Part shown: positions 1 through 9,100 of the stretch, in pieces
Layout of the letters: each line of letters opens with the position of its first letter
Numbering within the stretch: position 1 is the stretch's first letter
Assembly (NCBI RefSeq): GCF_004331345.1
Contig: NZ_SJJZ01000004.1
Location: forward strand, 930,001-994,000
From: Kribbella soli
Lineage (GTDB): Bacteria; Actinomycetota; Actinomycetes; Propionibacteriales; Kribbellaceae
Direction of reading: 5' to 3'
Length of the DNA stretch: 64,000 bases
Position numbers and translations under genes: made by a program
Notes under the pieces: generated by a model
The model's database searches: none
Told to the model about the DNA's origin: nothing
What the model saw: only the letters and a program-made list of their open reading frames with translations

Positions 1-288
1 GGTCATCTTCCGGTCGGTCGGTCCGGTGATCTCCACCCGCCGGTCGACGAGCCCCGGAGCAGCGGGCGCGACCCGCCACTCCGGGTCGTCCCGAACGTCC
101 TTCGTGTCCGCCAGGAACCCCAGCGACGCCCCGGCCGCGATCTCCGCGACCCGCTGCGCGCGCCGCTCGAGCAGCTCCCGCCGCCGTCCGTCGTACGCAC
201 GGTGCAGCGTCTCGATCAGTCCGAGCGCCCGCTCGGTGAGGATCTCGTCGTACCGCTCGCCCATCGGGCCGGTGACCTCGACTGCCAC
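1..288 (-). CDS. aceB: Malate synthase A, N-terminal fragment (cut by window edge)
   Basis: The reading frame starts at GTG 288 with AAGGAG seven bases upstream and runs off the left edge after 96 codons. It begins AVEVTGPMGERYDEILT and reaches the motif RRVEITGPTDRKM, which I recognise as the N-terminal region of malate synthase A. That enzyme condenses glyoxylate with acetyl-CoA in the glyoxylate shunt. The catalytic barrel lies outside the window, so active-site residues cannot be checked. The start is well supported by the Shine-Dalgarno sequence. Confidence 0.85.
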   Translation of the reverse strand, partial: MAVEVTGPMGERYDEILTERALGLIETLHRAYDGRRRELLERRAQRVAEIAAGASLGFLADTKDVRDDPEWRVAPAAPGLVDRRVEITGPTDRKMT

Positions 289-383
289 AGGGGACTCCTT
301 AACTCAGAACTACGACTTCGTGATCGGTGATCCGGTCTACCCCGACCGTAATCCAGCCGTCCTGCTCCTGCACGTCCACCCGC

Positions 384-1076
384 TCAGTGCGGCAAAGGGT
401 TGAGCCGGGTTCCGATCAACAGACCGCCCGGGCAACGCGCGTAGGCCGCCCTCCCCTTGGGAAACCGTCGGCACTCCGCGCGCCAAACGTCTCTGCACGC
501 TGCGGGAAACCCGGCGCGGTGCTCGCAGGCCGCACGCACGAACTGCGGACCGAGGGCGGTGATCCGCGTCCCCGCCACGTCCAGCAGCGATCCGGCCTGC
601 AGGTAGCACGACAGCGTCGCTTGCGGCCTCCGGATCTCGAGGTGTTCGAAGATCGCTGCCTCGACCTCCTCGATACGCCGTACCGGAGTTCCCGTCGGCG
701 CCGTCTCCCGCACAGCCGCGACGCCGGCCGCGGTGAAACACCTGCCGGCCAAGGGCCTGAACAACCCGATGTCGTGCAGCATCGCAGCCACGTAGAACAA
801 CTCCGGATCGAGGTCGGCTCCGTCGGCCCGCGCCAGCGCCATCCCGAAACGCCAGGTTCGGACCGAGTGCTCGAGGAAGCCCCGGCTCAGGATGTCTTGC
901 CCGAGGTCTGCGGCACTGGAGGTCCAGGGCGTCGGCTTCGGGGCGGGGAGGATCGCCGTCTCCATTCCCCGCTTTCCGAGCCGGTACGCCGCCAACTCGA
1001 CCGTGGTCGACGCCAGCCGACCCATCACCGTCGGCAACAACCGCACTCTGTCCTTGGTGCTGAGCACCTCGTTCAT
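384..1076 (-). CDS. HD-domain protein (putative phosphohydrolase)
   Basis: This 230-residue protein has an HD motif in AAMLHDIGLF (His101-Asp102) with an upstream His at about residue 70 (FLEHS), the layout of small HD-superfamily metal-dependent phosphohydrolases. The family resembles cyanamide-hydratase-like or generic HD proteins, and the substrate cannot be told. I chose ATG 1076 because it overlaps the TGA of the upstream membrane gene as ATGA, implying translational coupling. A longer in-frame start at 1130 would overlap that gene by almost 60 bases and has no better support. Confidence 0.75.
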   Translation of the reverse strand: MNEVLSTKDRVRLLPTVMGRLASTTVELAAYRLGKRGMETAILPAPKPTPWTSSAADLGQDILSRGFLEHSVRTWRFGMALARADGADLDPELFYVAAMLHDIGLFRPLAGRCFTAAGVAAVRETAPTGTPVRRIEEVEAAIFEHLEIRRPQATLSCYLQAGSLLDVAGTRITALGPQFVRAACEHRAGFPAACRDVWRAECRRFPKGRAAYARCPGGLLIGTRLNPLPH

Positions 1077-1930
1077 GGCGTGGTGGACTCCGCCAGGTTC
1101 TCCGTGGCTGCAGGTTCGCCCGCGCGCCACTGTTCAGCAGTTCGAAGCACCCAGTACAGCAGGAACAGCACGAGCAGAACGGTCTCGACCACGAGGATCG
1201 CCGACGACCTCCAGATCAGTCCGATCGCGAGGCAGGCGCACATCCCGACCGCGATCAGGCCGTAGGCACCGGTGAACGCCCTCCGCTCGGGAGCCCGAGA
1301 GGCCGGCTCGTGACGCTGACCTCTGGCGCTGAGGACAACGATGACGATGAAGACTGCGAACAAGAGCACAGCGGCGGTGTAGTGCGCATTGCCGACGAAG
1401 CTGGGACGCGAGGTCGCGAACCAGATGATCCCCGCCAACCAGAGCAGCACAGAGGTGACGAGACCCGCGACCTGCTTCCAGTCCCATTTCGCGCTGCCTT
1501 TCGAGGTCAGCCCGATGAACATCGAGGCGAGCAGCGCTACGCCGCCGACCGCGAAGTACGCCACCATGTTGTTCGCGATGTCCGCGTCCGCCTGGCGCGA
1601 GATGACGTCTTCCGACCAGCACCTGCCGGCGTTCGGCGTCGGCACGAAGGCAACGACCGGCGCGAGGAGTCCGCCGAGGTTCAGCAGCACGTCCTTCAGG
1701 GACGTTGTGCCTTTCAGGACGATCATGCAGATGCCGATCGTCACCAGGGAACCGATGAACACCGCATGCACCGGCGTGTAGTAGTACGCGCTGATCGATC
1801 CCTGCCAGCAGTCCGACGCCGTCTTCCAGTGCTCGCGCAGCACCGCGACCGCGAGCATGATCAGGACTCCGATCATCGCCAGCCGCAGGTAGTTGTACGT
1901 CCGCTTCTCGAAATCACTCTGGGAGGCCAT
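1073..1930 (-). CDS. Multi-pass membrane protein of unknown function
   Basis: The 285-residue protein has about seven hydrophobic segments, beginning near residues 15-30 and ending with a helix near 250-270. After the first helix lies a conserved-looking patch, SISAYYYTPVHAVFIGS, which I have seen in unnamed actinobacterial membrane proteins. No catalytic motif is evident. Start ATG 1930 follows a purine-rich GGAGAGGGGA. It shares an ATGA overlap with the HD-domain gene, so the two are likely one operon, possibly a membrane/HD signalling pair; that last point is inference. Confidence 0.75.
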   Translation of the reverse strand: MASQSDFEKRTYNYLRLAMIGVLIMLAVAVLREHWKTASDCWQGSISAYYYTPVHAVFIGSLVTIGICMIVLKGTTSLKDVLLNLGGLLAPVVAFVPTPNAGRCWSEDVISRQADADIANNMVAYFAVGGVALLASMFIGLTSKGSAKWDWKQVAGLVTSVLLWLAGIIWFATSRPSFVGNAHYTAAVLLFAVFIVIVVLSARGQRHEPASRAPERRAFTGAYGLIAVGMCACLAIGLIWRSSAILVVETVLLVLFLLYWVLRTAEQWRAGEPAATENLAESTTP

Positions 1931-2043
1931 GGCCGTCCCCTCTCCCTGACGAAACTCCCCTTACCTGTTCGGATGATCGGGAAGCGCCGGGAGATACATT
2001 TTGGGTTGCTCCGACGGTGGGTTCCTTTCCACCGGGCGCGGTC

Positions 2044-2901
2044 TCAGGTGAGTTTCGGGAGCACCTCGGCGAGCACCGCGGCGTGCTCCTCCGGGTGGGA
2101 GAGGCCCAGGTTCATGGTGTTGACGCAGAGGTGGGTGGCGCCGAGGTCTCGCCAGCCGTCGGCGAAGGATCGCCAGTCGTGTTCCGGTACGGCGCCCAGC
2201 GTCAGCCTCGCCTCGATGCCGATGGACTGCGGGTCGCGGCCGGCCGCCTCCGCCGCCTCGCGGATCGTCGCGATCTGCTTGCGCGCCTTCTCGTCCGGAG
2301 CCGATTGCGGCATCCAGCCGTCACCGATCCGCCCGGTACGACGCAGTACCGCATCAGCACTGCCGCCGAACCAGATCGGGATTTCCCTGCCAGGCAAGGG
2401 ATTCAGGCCTGCCTGGTCGACCCGGTCGAACGTGCCGTCGTACGAGATGACCGGATCCGCCCACAGCCTGCGCAGCAGTTCGACCTGCTGGGTCAACCGC
2501 GCGCCGCGTTTCTCGAACGGCACACCGAGGGCGTCGTACTCGACCTGGTTCCAGCCGATGCCGACGCCGAGGCGGAGCCGGCCGCTGCTCAGTATGTCGA
2601 CCTCGGCCGCCTGCTTCGCCACCAACGCGGTCTGGCGCTGCGGCAGGACGAGTACGCCGGTGACGAGCTCGAGCCTCGTCGTGATCGCTGCCAGGTACCC
2701 GAACAGTACGAAAACCTCGTGAAACAAGGACTTGTCGGTGTACCCGGTCCAGCCCGGGCGGTTCGACGGGTCCGCGCCGAGCACGTGGTCGTAGGCGAGC
2801 ACGTGGCTGTACCCGGCGTCCTCCACAGTCGTCGCCCAATCCCGCACTGTGTTGGGGTCGGCGCCGATCTCGAGCTGCGGGAACACCGCACCGATCTTCA
2901 T
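2044..2901 (-). CDS. LLM-class F420-dependent oxidoreductase
   Basis: The 285-residue protein has the bacterial luciferase-like TIM-barrel pattern: N-terminal MKIGAVFPQ, a YDHVL segment, the GRLRLGVGIGWN motif near residues 107-118, and PIWFGGS near 172-178. Actinobacterial members of this subgroup (the TIGR03619 type) usually use coenzyme F420, but the flavin cofactor is not proven by sequence alone. Its ATG overlaps the stop of the TetR gene upstream (ATGA), so the TetR protein probably regulates this operon. Confidence 0.85.
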   Translation of the reverse strand: MKIGAVFPQLEIGADPNTVRDWATTVEDAGYSHVLAYDHVLGADPSNRPGWTGYTDKSLFHEVFVLFGYLAAITTRLELVTGVLVLPQRQTALVAKQAAEVDILSSGRLRLGVGIGWNQVEYDALGVPFEKRGARLTQQVELLRRLWADPVISYDGTFDRVDQAGLNPLPGREIPIWFGGSADAVLRRTGRIGDGWMPQSAPDEKARKQIATIREAAEAAGRDPQSIGIEARLTLGAVPEHDWRSFADGWRDLGATHLCVNTMNLGLSHPEEHAAVLAEVLPKLT

Positions 2902-3464
2902 TTCGCTCCCAACAAGTCGACGAGTCCCTGGACCGCGAGCTCGAACGGTTCGGTCGATCCGGCCGCCCGGGCGAGCACATACCCACCCTGCAGTACGGCG
3001 GCGATCGTCGCGGCGGTCCGCTCCGGGTCCAGGGACTCGGGAAAGTCGCCCGTACGCTTGCCCTCAGCAACCACCTCGGCGAGCCTGGCCCGCAACCACT
3101 CGAAGGTCTCCGCGACCGGTGCCCGTAACTCCGGATCCGCAACCACGTCGGGATCCGCTGCCAGCCGCCCGACCTGACACCCGCGCAGCACGTCCCGCTC
3201 CCGGCCGAGATAACCGCTGATCCGCTCGGCCGGCGTACCTTCACCGGCCAACTGCACCTCAGCGGCCTCCCGCAGTTCGGCCCCGGACCGCTCGATCGCT
3301 GCCTTCGCCAGCTCAGCCTTGCCGGTGAAGTGGTGATACATGCTCCCCTGGCCCGCATCCGCAGCCCGCTGAATCGCCTTGGGCGAGGTCCCCACATACC
3401 CCCGCTCCCACAACAACTCCTGCGTACTACGGATCAACCGCTCCACTGTCTCCACCCACCCCAC
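2898..3464 (-). CDS. TetR/AcrR family transcriptional regulator
   Basis: The N-terminal helix-turn-helix reads GTSPKAIQRAADAGQGSMYHHF (about residues 24-46), the classic TetR DNA-binding block. The C-terminal half resembles the TetR_C subgroup that binds small ligands. The longest start is GTG 3464, but a GTG at 3455 lies seven bases after a TACAGT -10 box and would give a leaderless transcript starting METVERLI. A palindrome directly upstream makes autoregulation likely, together with the coupled LLM oxidoreductase. Confidence 0.85.
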   Translation of the reverse strand: MGWVETVERLIRSTQELLWERGYVGTSPKAIQRAADAGQGSMYHHFTGKAELAKAAIERSGAELREAAEVQLAGEGTPAERISGYLGRERDVLRGCQVGRLAADPDVVADPELRAPVAETFEWLRARLAEVVAEGKRTGDFPESLDPERTAATIAAVLQGGYVLARAAGSTEPFELAVQGLVDLLGAK

Positions 3465-3480
3465 TGTACCCAGAGGTACA
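3465..3480. promoter_or_regulatory. Probable operator of the TetR gene
   Basis: The site is a perfect inverted repeat, TGTACC-N4-GGTACA, directly abutting the TetR reading frame. On the minus strand its right half contributes TACAGT, a plausible -10 hexamer, so a repressor bound here would block RNA polymerase. Assignment to the adjacent TetR protein is inference from position. Confidence 0.5.
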
Positions 3481-3486
3481 GGTGAA

Positions 3487-3532
3487 GTTGGGGAGGATTC
3501 TGCACCCGAATCGGCACAGAATCCTCCCCAAC
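3487..3532. repeat. 40-bp palindromic repeat, copy 1 (also downstream hairpin of the protease gene)
   Basis: The perfect 16-bp arms (GTTGGGGAGGATTCTG and its complement) enclose a 14-nt centre. The 40-bp core, 3490-3529, matches 34 of 40 positions with a second copy at 43587-43626. It sits three bases after the stop of the minus-strand protease gene, so it may terminate that transcript, but it lacks a T-run. Confidence 0.7.
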
Positions 3533-3534
3533 CC

Positions 3535-6414
3535 TCAGCTGATCGTGAGGATTTTGGTGGGCGTGTACGTCGGGGCGTGGTCGGCGTCGCCGGGGAAGTA
3601 GACGCGGTAGGCGATCTGGCCGCGTACTGCGGGCTTGATGCCGAAGGCGTATTTGCCGGAGGTGCTCAGCTTCACCGAGGCGATCGACTTCCACACCTTG
3701 CTGCCGTACTGCTGCAGGTAGACGGTCTGCCCGTAGTGCGCCGGGGCGACGTAGCCGGTGAAGGCGGTCGTTCCGCCGAGGCGGATCGAGGCCGGTGACA
3801 GGGTGGCCGAGATCGTCGGCTTGACCTGGACCGTGACGTCGGCGGTGCGGGTGCCCATCAGGATCCCGTTGCCCGGGAACGTCAGCATGTAGACCGACGA
3901 CACGAGCGGCTTGTGCGTCACCGAGAGCGTCCCGGTCGACGACGTCTTCAGCGCCGCGAGCAGCGTGAACTTCGAGGACGTCTTCGGCCGTACGTAGACG
4001 TTCACCGGCAGCCCGGCGTACGCCAGGTTGTCGATCCGCAGCGTGCTGCCCTTGATCGTGATCGCCCCGCCGTAGTTGATCAGCGTCGACGACACAGCGA
4101 TCCCCGACTTCATCCCGAGCAGCTGCTTCACCGCGGCCTGGGCGCTGTAGTGCCCGGCACGGTCCTTGACCCAGGCGGCATACGTGTACGTCGTACCTTG
4201 CGCGAGCCCGGTGTTCTTCACCGAGGTCCCGGTGCCCGCGTAGACGAGCGTCCCGGTCGTCGGCGTCGGCGCCTTGCTCCCGACGTTCCGCCGGACGATC
4301 ACCTGGTCGAGATCCGTGGTCGGCGGGATCGTCCACGACAGGTTGGCAGCCAGGTAGGCGCCGACCCCGATGAGCTGCACCGGCTGCGGAGCGCGGTCCT
4401 CCGTACTGAACACCGAGGTGAACGGCACCATCGGCACCGTGGGATCGAGCGAGACGACACCGTCGGCGACGATCCGGAACGGCGTTGCCTCAGCCAACGG
4501 GGACGCCGGCACGATCTCCGCCCGGTGGATGGACTGGTCGTAGGAGACGGTCGCCGGAATCACCGCACCGGTCTTGCCGTTGAGCAGTTTCACGCCGCCG
4601 TTGGCGACACTGTTCTCGTCGACCTCCCGCGGGAAGGTGACGGTGGGCTTGACAAGGACCGAGACACCGGAGGACAGATTCGCCGGCTGCACGTCCCGCA
4701 CCGGGTACGCGTCGATCGGCGCGGTGCCGACGTTGCCGTCCGCGTTGGTGACCTTCAAGGAGTAGGTACGGCTGTCCCGCGACCCGTTGGCGTTCCGGAC
4801 GGCGACGTACATGGGCCCGGCCGGAACGGTGACGTACGTCGATGCGGTCAGCGGCTGCGGGATCTCGTACCCGTGGCTGTCCACCGGAGGCTCCGGCTTC
4901 TGCACGAAGGCCAGTGGCTTGAGGTTCTCGTCGTACGCCGATACGACCGGCCCGAAGTTCTGCGCGTAGACGCCCGAGTTGAACATCGGCCCGCTGACGT
5001 CGATGCGGACCTGGTGCGCGTAGTCCGTCGGCAGCTTGTACCAGTCGACGTCGCCTTCGACGCTGATCGTCGACGAGACCGCGACGCCGGCGATCAGTTC
5101 GCCTGCGCGGGCCGGCTGGTCGTTCTTGTCTGCGACACCCTGCGGGAAGTCAGTGGTCCATTTGCCGCCGAGGGCCTGGTAGGCGTCCAGGATGCCTGCG
5201 CCGTAGTACGGGTCGGTGCCGCGCGGGCCTGCGTCGCGGGCGGTGGCCTTCAGGCGCGCCATCACCTGGGCCGGCGTCAACGACGGCCACTTGTTGCGGA
5301 CGAGGGCGGCGACACCGGCAACGATCGGCGACGAGAACGACGTACCGCTGAGGCCGAGCCAGTACGGCTCGTAGCCGGCCTCGGTCTGCGCGCGGGGCGC
5401 TGTGCTGGTGATGTCGTAGCCGGGGGCGGCGATGTCGACCGAGTCGCCCCAGGTGCTGAAGCTGGTCAGTACGCCGGCCGAAGTGGTAGCGCCGACCGAC
5501 AGGACCTCCGGGTACGCGCCCGGGTAGTGCAGGTCCGAGGAGCCGGTGTTGCCGGCCGCGGCGACCAGTACGACGCCCTTGGCAACGGCGTTCTGGATCG
5601 CCTGGTGCAGGACGGGGTCGTCACCCTCGCCGCCGAGCGACATGTTGATCACGCGGACGTTGTTCTTGACCGCCCAGTTGATGCCGTTGATCAGGTTCGA
5701 GTCGTCGCCCGTGCCGTCGTCGTCGAGCACCTTGACCGGGCGGACCTTCGCGTTCCAGGCGACACCGGCGACGCCGATCCCGTTGCTGGTACCGGCCGCG
5801 ATGATGCCGGTCACCGCCGTACCGTGGCCGTCGCCGTCGTTCGGCGGCAGGGCCGTGTTGAACGTGTTGTACCCCGGCAGCAGGTGACCGACCAAGTCCG
5901 GGTGGCCGGCGTCGACGCCGGTGTCGAGGACACCGATCGTCTGGGTTCCGGCCGTCTTCGAGAGGTCCCAGGCACTGTTGACACGGACGGTCGACAGGTA
6001 CTTCTGGTAGTTCGTGTAGAGCCAGTCGTTCGGGGTCGCGGACTTCTGCCGGATGTAGTTGAGCGAGGCAAGCTCAACCGACGGGTCGGCCTTGACCTTC
6101 TTCAGCAGCTCGGGCGCCGGGCTGTCACCGGTCACGGTGACCACGTCGGACGTGACGGACACGTCGGGCGTGCCCTTGGCCTTGGCCAGCGCCGCCTTCC
6201 GGGCCGAGGTGGTGGCCTTCGGCTTGAACTTCACGATCACGGACTTGGCGTCGTACGCGGGTCCGCTAGCAGTGCTAGGACGGAACTTCGCGTGCAGCAC
6301 GTTCGGCTCGGCGGAGACCGCGGCGGTGCCGGACGATCCGGAGAGGGCGACCAAGCCGGCTGCGACGAGGGCCGCGGGCAGGGCCAGGCGCAGCAGTTGA
6401 GTGGGACGGGACAA
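3535..6414 (-). CDS. Secreted S8 (subtilisin-like) serine protease with Ig-like C-terminal domains
   Basis: The 959-residue protein begins with a Sec-type signal (basic MSRPTQLLR, hydrophobic to about residue 25, Ala-rich cleavage zone near 32). An inhibitor-I9-like propeptide follows to about 125. The catalytic triad is clear: Asp164 in GVLDTGVD, His197 in GDGHGTAV and Ser359 in GTSFSSP, with Asn289 of AAAGNT as the oxyanion residue. The remaining 550 residues are beta-rich, with pre-peptidase-like and Ig/FnIII-like repeats. The start is TTG 6414 preceded by TTGGGGGT. It is divergent from the LuxR gene, and the function is extracellular proteolysis. Confidence 0.9.
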   Translation of the reverse strand: MSRPTQLLRLALPAALVAAGLVALSGSSGTAAVSAEPNVLHAKFRPSTASGPAYDAKSVIVKFKPKATTSARKAALAKAKGTPDVSVTSDVVTVTGDSPAPELLKKVKADPSVELASLNYIRQKSATPNDWLYTNYQKYLSTVRVNSAWDLSKTAGTQTIGVLDTGVDAGHPDLVGHLLPGYNTFNTALPPNDGDGHGTAVTGIIAAGTSNGIGVAGVAWNAKVRPVKVLDDDGTGDDSNLINGINWAVKNNVRVINMSLGGEGDDPVLHQAIQNAVAKGVVLVAAAGNTGSSDLHYPGAYPEVLSVGATTSAGVLTSFSTWGDSVDIAAPGYDITSTAPRAQTEAGYEPYWLGLSGTSFSSPIVAGVAALVRNKWPSLTPAQVMARLKATARDAGPRGTDPYYGAGILDAYQALGGKWTTDFPQGVADKNDQPARAGELIAGVAVSSTISVEGDVDWYKLPTDYAHQVRIDVSGPMFNSGVYAQNFGPVVSAYDENLKPLAFVQKPEPPVDSHGYEIPQPLTASTYVTVPAGPMYVAVRNANGSRDSRTYSLKVTNADGNVGTAPIDAYPVRDVQPANLSSGVSVLVKPTVTFPREVDENSVANGGVKLLNGKTGAVIPATVSYDQSIHRAEIVPASPLAEATPFRIVADGVVSLDPTVPMVPFTSVFSTEDRAPQPVQLIGVGAYLAANLSWTIPPTTDLDQVIVRRNVGSKAPTPTTGTLVYAGTGTSVKNTGLAQGTTYTYAAWVKDRAGHYSAQAAVKQLLGMKSGIAVSSTLINYGGAITIKGSTLRIDNLAYAGLPVNVYVRPKTSSKFTLLAALKTSSTGTLSVTHKPLVSSVYMLTFPGNGILMGTRTADVTVQVKPTISATLSPASIRLGGTTAFTGYVAPAHYGQTVYLQQYGSKVWKSIASVKLSTSGKYAFGIKPAVRGQIAYRVYFPGDADHAPTYTPTKILTIS

Positions 6415-6504
6415 CAGGGGACCCCCAAGATGAGTGAACCGACCACATTCGGTCCAGGCCTTAAATCGTTGGACCGACCCTCGGCGTTACAACGCCCCGG
6501 GATC

Positions 6505-6516
6505 TATGATCCGTAG
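6505..6516 (+). promoter_or_regulatory. -10 box of a leaderless promoter for the LuxR gene
   Basis: TATGAT at 6505-6510 is followed by only six bases before GTG 6517, and no Shine-Dalgarno sequence precedes the start. Transcription from this box would begin at or next to the start codon. No convincing -35 is visible. Confidence 0.55.
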
Positions 6517-9099
6517 GTGCCGACCACCGTGCTCGCCACGAAGCTGTTCCCGCCGGCTCGGCGGTCCGGGCTGGTGGCGCGACCGTGGCTGGTGGAGCGG
6601 CTGGACAGCACGCTGGAGCCCGGTCATCGGCTCGCTCTGGTCTCCGCACCGGCCGGTTTCGGCAAGACGACCCTCGTCGCCGAGTGGGCAGCCGGTCACG
6701 AGCGGGTGGGCTGGCTGTCGCTCGACGACGGCGACAACGAGCTCCCCCGGTTCCTGGCGCACCTCTGGGCGGCCCTGCCTGGTATCCAGGTCGCGCCGCC
6801 CGCAGCCGACGTACCGACGACGGCCGCGCTGACTGCTCTCGTCAACGACTACGCCTCTCGGCCGGACACGCAGTCAGTGCTTGTGCTCGACGACTACCAC
6901 GTGATCGAGGCGCTCGACGTACATGAGGCCGTGGCGTTTCTGCTCGATCATCTGCCGGATCAGCTGCACCTGGTGGTGGCGACGCGCGCGGATCCGCCGT
7001 TCCCGCTGGCTCGGCTGCGTGGTCGCGGGCAGTTGACGGAGATACGCGTCGACGACCTACGGTTCGCTGCGGCGGAAGCGGGTGCGTTTCTCAACGACGT
7101 CATGGGGCTGCAGTTGGCGGCGGACGACGTACTGGCGCTGGAGGGGCGGACCGAGGGCTGGGTCGCCGGGCTCCAGTTGGCTGCGCTCTCGTTGCGTGGC
7201 GTGTCCGAGGTTGCCGGGTTCATCGATGCTTTCACCGGCAGCCATCGGTTCGTCATCGACTATCTGGCCGACGAGGTGCTCGCGCGGCAGCCTGCTCCGG
7301 TGCGGGACTTCCTGCTCCGTACGGCGGTTCTCGATCGGCTCACCGGCTCCTTGTGCGATGCGGTCACCGGTCAGCGCGGCAGCGATCGGGTGCTGGACGA
7401 GCTGGATCGCGGCAACGTGTTCCTGGTCGCGCTGGACGCCGGTCGGACCTGGTACCGGTACCACCACCTGTTCCACGACGTACTGCGTGCGCGTCTGCTC
7501 GCTGAGCGCCCGGAGGAGCTGCCGCGGCTGCACCGGGCAGCGAGCGAGTGGTACGTCGAGCAGCAGATGGCTCCCGACGCTGTACGACACGCGTTGGCGG
7601 CCGGTGACCATGAGCGGGCCGCGTTCCTCATCGAGGAGGCATTGCCTGAGGCACGGCGTGCGCGGCAGGACTCGTTGCTCCTGAGCTGGATCCGGTCGCT
7701 GCCCGAGTCCGTCGTACGGCGGCGTCCGGTGCTCTGCATCACGGCGGCGTGGGCGTCGATGATGGCCGGCGAACTGGACCGCATGGCACGTTGGCTCGAC
7801 GACGCGGAGGCTGCGCTGGCAGCCGGCGACCCGGCTGGGACCTGGGCGGACACCGAGGATCTGCGCACCGCGCCGGCCTTGATCTTGGTCTATCGGGCGG
7901 CGCTGGCGCAGGCGCGCGGTGATGTCGCCGCCACGGTTCTGTGCGCCGAGCGGGCGCTGGAACTGGCGGGGCCTGACGATCATTTCGTCCTGGGCGCCGC
8001 GGGTGGGTTCGTCGCGCTGGCCGCGTGGGCGGCGGGTGATGTCGAGCAGGCGTTGACGACGTTCGCGACGGCGGTTCGCAGCCTGCAGGCGTCGGGCAGT
8101 CTCACCGACGTGCAGGACAGTGCGGTGGTCATAGGCGATCTCTGGATGGCGGCGGGGCGACCGTCGCGGGCGAGGCAAACCTTTGAGCAGGCGCTGGCAG
8201 CGGCGACCCGCGACGGCGAGCCGTATCCGCGGGTCACGGCGGACCTGCACGTCGGGTTGGCCGAGCTGGACCGAGAACTGGACGACCTGGCCGGCGCGGA
8301 GGCACATCTCGAGACCTCGCGGACCCTCGCCGAGCACGGCTCGATCACCGAGAACCGGCACCGATGGTCCGTCGCGATGGCGCAGGTGCAGGTCGCGCGC
8401 GGCGACGTCGCGGCGGCCCTCCGGCTGCTCGACGACGCGGAGGGGCTGTACCGGCGCGGGACGTATCCCGAGATCCGACCGATCGCGGCGATGCGAGCGC
8501 GGGTCCATCTCGCGGCCGGGGATCTCGTCGCGGCCGGAGCGTGGGCGACTGGGATCTCTGACACGGTGTCGTACTTGCACGAGTACGAGCAGCTGACCCT
8601 TGCGCGGCTGCTGATTCATCGCGGTGACGACGTACTCGGACTGCTGGATCGGCTGCGCGGGGACGCCTCACGACGGGCAGGCAGCCTGCTGGAGATCGAC
8701 GTACTGCGGGCGCTTGCGCTTCACGTGCGCGGCGAACGATCCGATGCGCTCGCTGCCCTGCGCCAAGCGCTCGCCGCGGCACCGGAGCCTGAGCGATACG
8801 TGCGCTTGTTTCTGGACGAAGGCGCTCCGATGCGCGCCCTGCTGCAGGACGCGGCCCCCGACGAACCCCTCGTACGCCGGCTCCTGAAGGCACCGACCGC
8901 GTTGCCGGACCCTCTGACCGAGCGGGAGCTCGACGTACTGCGGCTCCTCGACACCGAGCTCACCGGCCCGGAGATCGCGCGCCGGCTTTACGTCTCGTTG
9001 AACACCCTGCGCACGCACACGAAACGCATCTTCACCAAGCTCGGTGCGACCAACCGCTCCGGCGCCGTACGTCGTGCCCGCGAACGCGGCCTCCTCTAA
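6517..9099 (+). CDS. MalT/LAL-type LuxR family transcriptional activator
   Basis: The 860-residue regulator has an N-terminal STAND-type NTPase (Walker A APAGFGKTT at about 44-52; Walker B-like VLVLDDYH near 128), a central array of TPR-like helices, and a C-terminal LuxR helix-turn-helix (LTERELDVLRLL through VSLNTLRTHTKRIFTKL, about 800-850). This is the architecture of MalT and the large LAL regulators, which bind ATP and an inducer before activating transcription. The small membrane gene 74 bp downstream may be a target. Leaderless GTG start. Confidence 0.9.
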   Translation: MPTTVLATKLFPPARRSGLVARPWLVERLDSTLEPGHRLALVSAPAGFGKTTLVAEWAAGHERVGWLSLDDGDNELPRFLAHLWAALPGIQVAPPAADVPTTAALTALVNDYASRPDTQSVLVLDDYHVIEALDVHEAVAFLLDHLPDQLHLVVATRADPPFPLARLRGRGQLTEIRVDDLRFAAAEAGAFLNDVMGLQLAADDVLALEGRTEGWVAGLQLAALSLRGVSEVAGFIDAFTGSHRFVIDYLADEVLARQPAPVRDFLLRTAVLDRLTGSLCDAVTGQRGSDRVLDELDRGNVFLVALDAGRTWYRYHHLFHDVLRARLLAERPEELPRLHRAASEWYVEQQMAPDAVRHALAAGDHERAAFLIEEALPEARRARQDSLLLSWIRSLPESVVRRRPVLCITAAWASMMAGELDRMARWLDDAEAALAAGDPAGTWADTEDLRTAPALILVYRAALAQARGDVAATVLCAERALELAGPDDHFVLGAAGGFVALAAWAAGDVEQALTTFATAVRSLQASGSLTDVQDSAVVIGDLWMAAGRPSRARQTFEQALAAATRDGEPYPRVTADLHVGLAELDRELDDLAGAEAHLETSRTLAEHGSITENRHRWSVAMAQVQVARGDVAAALRLLDDAEGLYRRGTYPEIRPIAAMRARVHLAAGDLVAAGAWATGISDTVSYLHEYEQLTLARLLIHRGDDVLGLLDRLRGDASRRAGSLLEIDVLRALALHVRGERSDALAALRQALAAAPEPERYVRLFLDEGAPMRALLQDAAPDEPLVRRLLKAPTALPDPLTERELDVLRLLDTELTGPEIARRLYVSLNTLRTHTKRIFTKLGATNRSGAVRRARERGLL

Positions 9100-9100
9100 G

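Noticed and set aside
1310..2722. 470-codon plus-strand frame
   Set aside because: It runs antisense through the membrane protein and LLM oxidoreductase genes, both of which have clear family motifs.
3913..6516. 867-codon plus-strand frame opposite the protease gene
   Set aside because: It mirrors the codon pattern of the protease on the other strand, is Arg/Gly/Asp-rich without any motif, and results from high GC.
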